From assembly GCA_012274175.1 (NCBI GenBank), contig JAAOZZ010000112.1, positions 1 to 17,724 of the forward strand: a DNA stretch of 17,724 nucleotides, read 5' to 3'. This DNA is from Betaproteobacteria bacterium. Its GTDB lineage: Bacteria > Pseudomonadota > Gammaproteobacteria > Burkholderiales > Usitatibacteraceae. The translations under genes were made by a program, and so were the position numbers. Positions within the stretch are counted from its first letter, which is position 1; each line of letters starts with the position of its first letter. The notes under the pieces were generated by a model that was given only the letters and a program-made list of their open reading frames with translations, did no database searches and was not told the origin of the DNA. Shown piece by piece: positions 10,293 through 17,724 of the stretch.

Positions 10293-10766
10293 ATGAAGAC
10301 CCTGCGCACGGCTTGGAAGCTCTGCCTCCTGGCATTGGTCGTCGCGACCGCCCACGCGGCCGCGGCGTTCGACGTGGTGGACACCCAGGGCCATCGCCAC
10401 CGGCTCGCCGATTACCAGGGGCGATGGGTGGTGATCAACTACTGGGCCACCTGGTGCGCGCCCTGCGTCGCGGAGATTCCCGAGATCGCGGCGTTCAGCC
10501 GCGCCCACCCCGATGTCGTGGTAATCGGCGTGGCGATCGACGCGGACGATCCGTCGATGGTGAAGCGATTCGCCGCGAAGGTGGGGATCACCTATCCCCT
10601 CGTGCTTTCGGACGAACGGGTCGAGCGCGAGCTGGGCAGCCCGAGCGTGCTGCCCACCACCCGGATCTACGATCCGCGCGGCCACGTCGCCTACGACCAT
10701 GTGGGGCGCATCGATCGCGCAACGCTCGAATCGGTGACCGGGGGCAAGAAGCCCGCGAAAGCCTAG
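10293..10766 (+). CDS. Exported TlpA-like thiol-disulfide oxidoreductase
   Basis: Thioredoxin-fold protein expected to act in the periplasm as a disulfide reductase, for example in cytochrome c or cuproprotein maturation; the partner is unknown. The 157-residue product has a signal peptide (KTLRTAWK then a hydrophobic core to about residue 20, likely cleavage after AHA at 20-22). It continues with the FDVVDTQGHRHRLADYQGRWVVINYWA strand, the active site W54-C55-A56-P57-C58 and the cis-proline loop VLPTT (Pro121), all standard for the AhpC/TSA-TlpA (redoxin) group. The start at 10293 is fixed by the signal peptide; an in-frame upstream start at 10230 would lie within the preceding gene and hide the signal. 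Its stop TAG overlaps the opposing transglycosylase stop in a shared CTAG. Confidence 0.93.
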   Translation: MKTLRTAWKLCLLALVVATAHAAAAFDVVDTQGHRHRLADYQGRWVVINYWATWCAPCVAEIPEIAAFSRAHPDVVVIGVAIDADDPSMVKRFAAKVGITYPLVLSDERVERELGSPSVLPTTRIYDPRGHVAYDHVGRIDRATLESVTGGKKPAKA

Positions 10767-11333
10767 GGCATCCAGCGCTCGCGCCACGCCTTCAGCACCC
10801 GGTTCGGATATTCGGCGTGGCCGAGGCTCCCGTTGTAGCGGCCGAGGGCATTGAAGAGGTTGCCGTGCTCGCGGTCGATGTAGTAGCGCAGGATGGCGCA
10901 GCCGTAGCGCAGGTTGGTGCGCTCCCGGAAGAGGTTGTGGCCGGGCTCGCCGATCTGCTTGACCCAGAACGGCATCACCTGCATGAAGCCGCGCGCGCCG
11001 GCCCGTGAAACGGCGTACTTGTGGAACTGGCTCTCCACGTCCACCACCGCGAGCACGAGCTGCGGGTCGAGCCCCGCGCGCATCGCCTCGTAGCGCGCGA
11101 GCGCGAGGAAGCGCCGCGCGCTTTCCTCGTCGGCGAAGCGACCCGCTACGCGCCGCATCATGGCGTCGATCCAGGTTCGCGTAGCCGGGTCCTCCGCCTC
11201 GAAGCTCGGGCGTTCGTTGACCGCGTGGGCCAGCGAAGCGCGCACGCTCGCGGAGAGCAGCTCGTAGCGCTGGGCGCCGGCGAGCGCCGGGCCGGGGAGC
11301 GCCAGCGCGAGTGCCGCGAGGAGTGCGGCGACC

Positions 11334-11344
<11 letters not shown>
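10763..11344 (-). CDS. Secreted lytic transglycosylase, SLT domain
   Basis: Predicted murein lytic transglycosylase cleaving the MurNAc-GlcNAc bond of peptidoglycan in the periplasm. With a TTG start the 193-residue protein opens with a signal peptide ([19 protein letters not shown], likely cleavage after ALA near residue 22). The SLT catalytic domain covers about residues 85-193, with catalytic E104 in [14 protein letters not shown], the [12 protein letters not shown] motif (117-127) and NALGRYNGS (165-173), as in family-1 SLT enzymes. The TTG at 11344-11342 was chosen because GGGGAAGGA (11358-11350) lies five bases upstream. An ATG at 11398 would add 18 mostly basic residues encoded within proS and spoil the signal. 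The gene overlaps the proS 3' end by 11 bases, so the two are probably coupled. Confidence 0.9.
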
Positions 11345-13058
<1,714 letters not shown>

Positions 13059-13114
13059 GGACTCTCCGGGTCTCTGCTGGTTTCCAACGAAAAATCATCG
13101 GCTTGCAGGCCGGT

Positions 13115-13120
13115 ATTTTA
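13115..13120 (-). promoter_or_regulatory. Candidate -10 element for proS
   Basis: On the - strand TAAAAT (13120-13115) matches five of six -10 positions in the 150-base space between proS and rppH. It implies a start near 13108 and a leader of about 50 bases. No clear -35 is seen. On the + strand, the AT-rich stretch around 13171-13185 (AAACTATGGAAAAATGG) is where an rppH promoter would be expected, but its -10 match is weak. Confidence 0.4.
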
Positions 13121-13208
13121 CACGCCGCGAGGTTCCGGCCGGCGGCTGGCGGGCGCTCGCAAACTATGGAAAAATGGGGTCAACTCAACGGATTGGATGG
13201 TGACCGCC

Positions 13209-13787
13209 ATGATCGATCGGGACGGATATCGCCCGAACGTCGCCATCGTGCTCTGCAACAGCAGGAACCAGGTGTTCTGGGGCAAGCGAGTGAAGGAGCA
13301 CGCTTGGCAATTCCCCCAAGGCGGCATCAAGCCGGGGGAGAGTCCCGAGCAGGCGATGTATCGGGAGCTGCAGGAGGAAACGGGCCTCGAGGCCCAGCAC
13401 GTGAAGATCCTCGGGCGCACGCGCGAGTGGCTGCACTACAACGTGCCGGTGCATTGGGTGAAGCGCGAATGGCGCGGGACCTACAAGGGACAGAAGCAGA
13501 TCTGGTTCCTGCTGCGCCTCACGGGCCGCGACTGCGACATCAGCCTGCGCGCGAGCGGACATCCCGAGTTCGACGCGTGGCGCTGGCACGACTACTGGGT
13601 CCCGCTCGAGGCGGTGATCGACTTCAAGCGCGAGGTCTATCGCCTGGGGCTCGAGCAGCTCGCGGGATTCCTGGAAGTGAGCGCGCGCGCGTCGGGCAAT
13701 TCGCCCTACGGGCGCCGGCGCCGCCACCCGCGCATCGCGCAGGCGGCGGACTTCACGCCCGGGACCGTCGCCGGATCCGACGCCTAG
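13209..13787 (+). CDS. rppH: RNA pyrophosphohydrolase (Nudix family)
   Basis: Removes pyrophosphate from the 5' triphosphate end of mRNA, triggering RNase E-dependent decay; cytosolic. The 192-residue protein starts [17 protein letters not shown], as E. coli RppH does (MIDDDGYRPNVGIVICN). It has a perfect Nudix box at G38-L60 (GX5EX7REUXEEXGU), including the metal ligands E53, E56 and E57. The [11 protein letters not shown] and [13 protein letters not shown] segments are RppH-specific. A basic, Pro-containing C-terminal tail (about residues 158-192) is longer than in E. coli. The ATG at 13209 was chosen by homology; an in-frame ATG at 13197 would add four residues. The gene is divergent from proS and stops ten bases from the convergent Yip1 gene. 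Confidence 0.97.
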   Translation: MIDRDGYRPNVAIVLCNSRNQVFWGKRVKEHAWQFPQGGIKPGESPEQAMYRELQEETGLEAQHVKILGRTREWLHYNVPVHWVKREWRGTYKGQKQIWFLLRLTGRDCDISLRASGHPEFDAWRWHDYWVPLEAVIDFKREVYRLGLEQLAGFLEVSARASGNSPYGRRRRHPRIAQAADFTPGTVAGSDA

Positions 13788-13797
13788 ACAGCTCGCC

Positions 13798-14379
13798 TCA
13801 GAAGCCCCTCATCGCCGAGGGCATGACGAGGCCGGCCAGCACGCCGACCACGACGAACAGCACGATCGCCGCGATGATCACCACCACGGTGTACGGGATC
13901 GCCTTGTCCTCGGGGGCGCGCATGAGGATCGGCAGCCCCGTGTAGAGCAGGTACAGGCTGTACAGGCCCACCAGGCTCAGGATCGACAGCGCCGGGATGA
14001 TCGCGAAGATGCCCGCGAGCCACGATGCCGTCGCCGAGAACACCGACACCTTGAGCGCCTGCATGAAGTTCTTCTCGCCGCCGAAGTTGGGGGCGAGCGC
14101 GTCGATGATGAGCGCCAGCAGGTACACGGAGCCCAGGCCCAGCAGGTAGCTCACGACCATGTGCGCGATGCCCGCGGCGATCGGCACGTGGTAGGAGATG
14201 CCGAACATGCCCATCCCGATCACGGACAGGCCGATGAACGAGGCCACCGCCGGGATGGCCGCGAGGATCATCGCGTAGCCGGTATACAGATCCTGCACCG
14301 TGTGCGGCTCGGCGGATATCACCGCCCATTCCTGCTTCGGCGTGAGCAGGATGTTCTTCGCGCGATCCACTAGGTTCAT
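13798..14379 (-). CDS. Yip1-domain family inner membrane protein
   Basis: Predicted five-helix membrane protein of the Yip1/YIP1-domain (DUF1282-like) type; no function is known in bacteria. The 193-residue product starts MNLVDRAKNILLTPKQEWAVIS, the amphipathic N-terminal region typical of these proteins (RAKNILLTPKxEW). After it come helices at about 35-57, 65-87, 108-130, 133-152 and 165-187. ALAPNFGGEKNFMQALKVSVFSATASWLAG matches the conserved central loop of the family. The ATG at 14379 has GGAG (14390-14387) seven bases upstream. The ATG overlaps the stop of the upstream glycosyltransferase as ATGA, so the two are translationally coupled. This links it to the glycosyltransferase operon; possible roles in envelope lipid handling are speculation. 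Confidence 0.85.
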   Translation of the reverse strand: MNLVDRAKNILLTPKQEWAVISAEPHTVQDLYTGYAMILAAIPAVASFIGLSVIGMGMFGISYHVPIAAGIAHMVVSYLLGLGSVYLLALIIDALAPNFGGEKNFMQALKVSVFSATASWLAGIFAIIPALSILSLVGLYSLYLLYTGLPILMRAPEDKAIPYTVVVIIAAIVLFVVVGVLAGLVMPSAMRGF

Positions 14380-15596
14380 TGCCGCTCTCCCTGAGGGGTC
14401 GATGACCGCGAGAGTATATCCTCGATGCGCTCCACGATGCGCCGTTGCTGCTCGGCGGGCGAATATTTCCGGTAGCGGAGCGCGAACGCTTTCGCGGCAG
14501 CCGCGAACGACGGCTCTTCCAGCAGCCGTCGAATGGCCCCCGAGACTTCGGCCCGAGTGGCTTCCGGCCGCAGCCACAACCCGCTGCCGACTTGCGCGAG
14601 GCGCAGCCCGGTGAGGAACTGCTCGTATTGGGTCGGAAGGACGAGCTGCGGCACGCCCGCCATGAGTGCGGCGAGCGCCGCGTTGCCGCCGTGGCTCACC
14701 AGCAGCCCGCAGCCTTCGAGCAGCGGGTTCAGGCGCATCGGGCGCTCGGAGACGATCCGCCGCGCGGACTGCAATCGAGCCCGCCGCGCGGCGTCGAGCT
14801 CCGGGATGTACGCGGCCACCCGGTATGGGCCCGACGCCAGCGTGTCGATGAGGGCATCGACGAGCGGGCTCGCCGGGCGCACGTAGGCGATCACGCGCGA
14901 GCCCTCGTGGGGAGGCCAGCGCACCGGCTCTCCCACGTCGTCGCCGAAGCGCGGGCCCCAGTACGCCGCCGCGGGGCGTGCCCCGTACTGGTCGAGCTCC
15001 GGAAAGGTGCAGAGGAAATCCTCGTCGGTCTCGAACACCCGGGCCAGGATGTCGAGCGCCGGGCCGGCGAACGCGGCAAGGGCCCCGTTCACGCTTTCCA
15101 GCGCGCGGGCGTCGGAGCGTGCGAGGTGCGATGGGTCCATCGCGGCATCGATGCGAAACGCCGGCAGGGGAGAGGCGCGCGGAGGAATCGAGAAACCGTT
15201 GCCGTAGCTCGCGCGCGGCAGGCCGCGCAGCCTTGCGGCGAGGAGCGCCGTGGGCGCCGAGTCGGCGATCACCATGTCGGCGTTCCAGTGGTCGAGGAGC
15301 GCGAGCCAGCCCCCGAGGAGGCCCGTGAGCTTGCGCGCGTCGTCGTATCCCGCGCCCAGGAGGATGTCGGCCATGGAGTACGCCGGACCCGCCCCGTGGT
15401 CGTCGAACAGGGACATGGGCGCCTGGAACACTTCGAAGCGCGCGGCTTCCTCGGGAAGCAACGCGAGCTGGTGCAGCTCCCGGAACATGAACGCCACGCG
15501 ATGGCCGCGCCGCGAAAGCGCCCGTGCGAGTACCGAGCAAGCCATCGCGTGCCCCAGCTCTCCTCCCATTTCCCACGCGAAAGCGATGCGCGCCAT
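14376..15596 (-). CDS. GT-B glycosyltransferase, UGT/MGT-like (paralogue 1)
   Basis: Predicted sugar-nucleotide-dependent glycosyltransferase of the GT1 (UDP-glycosyltransferase/MGT) type; acceptor and donor are unknown. The 406 residues have the two-Rossmann-domain layout: an N-terminal acceptor domain beginning ARIAFAWEMGGELGH with a Gly-rich loop, and a C-terminal nucleotide-sugar domain. The GT1 signature is LLVSHGGNAALAALMAGVPQLVLP (298-321) followed by YEQF (324-327), giving H302-G303-G304 and E325-Q326 for phosphate and sugar contacts. No signal peptide or membrane helix is present, so it should act in the cytosol or at the inner membrane face. It lies six bases after a paralogue and overlaps the Yip1 gene by four bases. 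Macrolide-type and glycolipid transferases share this architecture, so the product cannot be named. Confidence 0.88.
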   Translation of the reverse strand: MARIAFAWEMGGELGHAMACSVLARALSRRGHRVAFMFRELHQLALLPEEAARFEVFQAPMSLFDDHGAGPAYSMADILLGAGYDDARKLTGLLGGWLALLDHWNADMVIADSAPTALLAARLRGLPRASYGNGFSIPPRASPLPAFRIDAAMDPSHLARSDARALESVNGALAAFAGPALDILARVFETDEDFLCTFPELDQYGARPAAAYWGPRFGDDVGEPVRWPPHEGSRVIAYVRPASPLVDALIDTLASGPYRVAAYIPELDAARRARLQSARRIVSERPMRLNPLLEGCGLLVSHGGNAALAALMAGVPQLVLPTQYEQFLTGLRLAQVGSGLWLRPEATRAEVSGAIRRLLEEPSFAAAAKAFALRYRKYSPAEQQRRIVERIEDILSRSSTPQGERQ

Positions 15597-15602
15597 GGCC
15601 CC

Positions 15603-16781
15603 TTAGCCCGCGGCGAGATCGGCGATGCGCCGGGCCACCCGCCGTCGCGCCGCGTCCATCGAGAAACCCTTGCGCTTCGCGGCGTGGGCGCGGGATTGCG
15701 CGCGAAGATCCGCTCGGCCCAGCGCCTGCGCGAGCCACGGGCCGTAGTCGATCACGGGGTCTTCCGGCGCCACCATGACGGCGACGCCGGCCTCGACCAG
15801 CCGGCGCGCCACCAGGAACTGCTCGAGATGCATGGGAAACAACGCCATGGGCACGCCGGCGAGAAGCGCGCGGCCGGCCGTCCCCGGTCCCGCGTGGAGC
15901 ACGCAGAGGTCGGCGGATTCCAGCAGCGCTCCGATGGCGACCGATTGCGCGAAGACGCGCAGCGCAGGGCCCGAGGCCGCGGCCGCCAGGGACGGCTCGA
16001 GACCGGGAGCGGCGACGATGGCCTCGCCGGGCAGCGCGCGCAGGGCACGCAGGATCGCCTCGAAATGCGAGTCCCTGGGCTTGAGGTAGGCGAATACGCG
16101 CGGGCGCGCAAGTGTGGCCCAGGCGACGGGCAATCCCCCCTGGTCGTCCGTGACCGGTCCTTCGTACACCGCGGGACGGGGGCCGAACGTATCCAGTTCC
16201 TCGAAGGTGCAGAGGAGCTCGGCGTCCGCTTCGAACAGCTCGCGCATCGTGGCCAGGTCCGTGGAGCCGGTGGCGCGCGCGACCGCTTGCGCGATACGCG
16301 CGTCGAGGGCTTCGCGCTGCGCGATCGGAATATCGATCCAGGGCCGCAGCGCGGGCAGCGGGTCGAACGAGGGAGGCATCCAGAAGCCGGTACCCAGGGT
16401 GGCGCGTGGTATGCGAGCGCGGCGCGCTGCGATGAGGGCGGTGGGTGCGTAGTCGCAGACGAGGACTTGCGGACGCAGCAACGCCAGGAGATCGCCCCAC
16501 GCGCGCAGCGCCCCGGCGAGGGCGTCGCCGTTTTCATACCCGAGGTTCAGCAGGATGTCCGAGAAGGTGAGGGGCGCGGGATTGACCGTTCGCGGCGGCC
16601 GCAGGGCGGGCGCGGGGAAGCCTTCGAAGCCCGCGTGCACCACCTCGTCAAGCCGCGTTGCGTCGCGGAAGGCGAAGCAGGGGTCGTGGCCCATCGCGCG
16701 CAGCTCGTGCGCGATGGGAATCATGTTTCGTATGTGCCCGAGATCCTCGCCGAACTCCCAGGCGAGCAGGACGCGGGCCAT
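15603..16781 (-). CDS. GT-B glycosyltransferase, UGT/MGT-like (paralogue 2)
   Basis: Predicted glycosyltransferase of 392 residues, a diverged paralogue of the gene immediately downstream. Shared positions include MARxxxAWExGxxLGH at the N-terminus, DILLxxGY (75-82 here; 77-84 in the neighbour), APTALxAAR (112-120), G(T/N)GFxxPP (130-137), LCTFxELDxxGxRPA and the C-terminal EQF segment. The GT1 signature reads VLHAGPGTAGRALLAGVPMALFP, so the usual HGG is HAG (H296-A297-G298); E320-Q321 is kept. The ATG at 16781 was chosen by alignment with the paralogue; its ribosome-binding site is weak and the frame is open upstream. It begins 26 bases after the choice-of-anchor-D gene and is probably cotranscribed with it. 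Donor and acceptor are unknown. Confidence 0.87.
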   Translation of the reverse strand: MARVLLAWEFGEDLGHIRNMIPIAHELRAMGHDPCFAFRDATRLDEVVHAGFEGFPAPALRPPRTVNPAPLTFSDILLNLGYENGDALAGALRAWGDLLALLRPQVLVCDYAPTALIAARRARIPRATLGTGFWMPPSFDPLPALRPWIDIPIAQREALDARIAQAVARATGSTDLATMRELFEADAELLCTFEELDTFGPRPAVYEGPVTDDQGGLPVAWATLARPRVFAYLKPRDSHFEAILRALRALPGEAIVAAPGLEPSLAAAASGPALRVFAQSVAIGALLESADLCVLHAGPGTAGRALLAGVPMALFPMHLEQFLVARRLVEAGVAVMVAPEDPVIDYGPWLAQALGRADLRAQSRAHAAKRKGFSMDAARRRVARRIADLAAG

Positions 16782-16807
16782 CGCCGGCGCGCTGCCCGCG
16801 CCGGGCT

Positions 16808-17724
16808 TTAGGGTCCGCAGCCCGACGCGGCGCCGAGCCGGTTGTTGGAGGGCGTGAACGGCAGGCAGCCCTGGCCCGCCAGGCCGACCGTATGGGGGCT
16901 TCCCGGCGCGTTGCTGCTCACGACGAACTGGCCCTGGCGCTGGCCGAGTCCGACGGGACGCATCACCACGTCGGCGAAGCACGAGGTCTGGGGCGCGAGG
17001 GTGAGGCCGCAGCTGGTGCCGACCACGAGGAAGTCCAGGTTCGTCGCCGCGAGCCCGCCCAGCGCGGCCGCCCCTCCACCGTCATTGGAGATGGTGACGC
17101 GCTGCGCTTCGCTCTGGGTGCCGATCAGGCGTTGCCCGAAGCCGATCGACCGGGGTGCCACGTGGATCACCGGCGTGGGAACGATCTGCGCGAGCGCCGT
17201 GAGCGCGATGGACTGCAATCCGCCGGGCGCATTGCTCGCGACGGAGATGGAGCCGGTGAACGGCCCCTCGACGCTCGAGGTGAATCCGACAGCGAGGTGG
17301 CACGAGTCGCCGGGCGCCATGCTCGGCGGGCAGTCGTTGGTCACCGTGAAGGGCGCCTTGGTGGTGATGCTGCTGATGTTGAGCACCGAGTTGCCCGAGT
17401 TCGTGATCTGGGCGTTGCGCACCAGCCCCGGATCGCCGATGGTGTAGCTGCCGAAGTCAATCGACGCCGGCATGTCGAGCTGGGCCTGCAGCGTGCCCGT
17501 GCCCGCGAGGGGCGCCGTGGCCGATGCCGTATCGATGAGGGCCTTGGCCGCAGGCGCCGACAATCCGATGAGCGGCGTCGAGACCGGGATCACCAGCGCT
17601 CCCGACTGTGCGCCGCGCTGCTTCGGCGCGAAGGCGACCTGCGCCGTGCATTGCTCGGCGGGCCCGATCGTGTCCGTGCAGGTCGTGGCCGTGAGCACGA
17701 AGTTGCCGGTGGTGGTGGGGATGC
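16808..17724 (-). CDS. Choice-of-anchor-D (ASH-like) repeat surface protein, C-terminal part (5' end off the window)
   Basis: C-terminal 304 or so residues of a larger, probably exported protein; the frame is open to the window edge, so the GTG at 17698 is not taken as the start. It contains repeated immunoglobulin-like modules of the choice-of-anchor-D/ASH type, each with an IDFGSYTIGDPG- or IGFGQRLIGTQS-like opening, a VTISNxGxxxL core, a Cys-bounded loop (CPPSMAPGDSCHLAVGF; CGLTLAPQTSCFADVVM) and a closing SNAPG...VxLxGxG segment. Two full modules cover about 16850-17465, and a further module end lies at about 17600-17724. Such modules are common in secreted or surface proteins of Gram-negative bacteria. 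No membrane anchor, LPXTG or PEP-CTERM motif is visible at the C-terminus, which ends in a short SNNRLGAASGCGP tail. Function is unknown. Confidence 0.85.
   Translation of the reverse strand, partial: IPTTTGNFVLTATTCTDTIGPAEQCTAQVAFAPKQRGAQSGALVIPVSTPLIGLSAPAAKALIDTASATAPLAGTGTLQAQLDMPASIDFGSYTIGDPGLVRNAQITNSGNSVLNISSITTKAPFTVTNDCPPSMAPGDSCHLAVGFTSSVEGPFTGSISVASNAPGGLQSIALTALAQIVPTPVIHVAPRSIGFGQRLIGTQSEAQRVTISNDGGGAAALGGLAATNLDFLVVGTSCGLTLAPQTSCFADVVMRPVGLGQRQGQFVVSSNAPGSPHTVGLAGQGCLPFTPSNNRLGAASGCGP

Noticed and set aside
13121..13170. CCGG/GGCC-rich stretch between proS and rppH as an operator
   Set aside because: The palindromic bits (ggccgg and similar) are short and expected at this GC content. 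No symmetrical pair longer than about 8 bases is visible.
14380..16500. Long - strand open frame upstream of and in frame with the Yip1 gene
   Set aside because: It overlaps both glycosyltransferases in another frame on the same strand and gives Arg/Pro/Ala-rich sequence without motifs. The Yip1 protein begins at the ATG with a good ribosome-binding site at 14379.

Overview
The window is GC-rich chromosomal DNA with densely packed genes, short intergenic gaps and strong protein matches to proteobacterial housekeeping genes. The sets tgt-yajC-secD-secF-dedA, DUF2069-wrbA / yihY and rppH / proS-lytic transglycosylase, together with the protein sequences, suggest a betaproteobacterium (Burkholderiales or Nitrosomonadales type). 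That placement is inferred from protein similarity and gene order recalled from known genomes; no 16S or other marker is present. I see no tRNA, rRNA, CRISPR array, insertion sequence or phage gene. No gene-less stretch exceeds about 150 bases.

Region 1 (1-2996, + strand): the 3' end of hppA, a membrane pyrophosphatase of the K+-independent, proton-pumping type, closed by a good intrinsic terminator. It is followed by a DadA-type D-amino-acid dehydrogenase and a glutathione S-transferase.

Region 2 (3010-8053, + strand): tgt (queuosine tRNA modification), the Sec translocon accessory operon yajC-secD-secF, and a DedA-family membrane protein. These sit with gaps of 3-19 bases except before yajC, where there is an extended -10 promoter candidate.

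Region 3 (8074-11344): a DUF2069 membrane protein and a WrbA-type quinone oxidoreductase on the - strand. Only 23 bases separate wrbA from a divergent YihY/BrkB membrane protein, which is followed by an exported TlpA-like thioredoxin. The - strand then carries a secreted lytic transglycosylase that overlaps the end of proS.

Region 4 (11334-13787): proS (editing-domain prolyl-tRNA synthetase) divergent from rppH (RNA pyrophosphohydrolase) across a 150-base promoter region.

Region 5 (13798-17724, - strand): the least ordinary part. A surface-type protein with repeated choice-of-anchor-D/ASH-like domains (5' end off the window) is followed by two tandem, diverged paralogous GT-B glycosyltransferases and a Yip1-type membrane protein, all in one direction with gaps of 26, 6 and -4 bases. 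This looks like a small envelope or glycoconjugate operon of unknown product and is the best candidate here for something undescribed.

Most of the window is conserved core genome. The points of interest are in gene architecture: closely overlapping divergent -10 elements with almost no leader, TTG starts at overlapping gene junctions, opposing stop codons sharing one CTAG, and the glycosyltransferase cluster.
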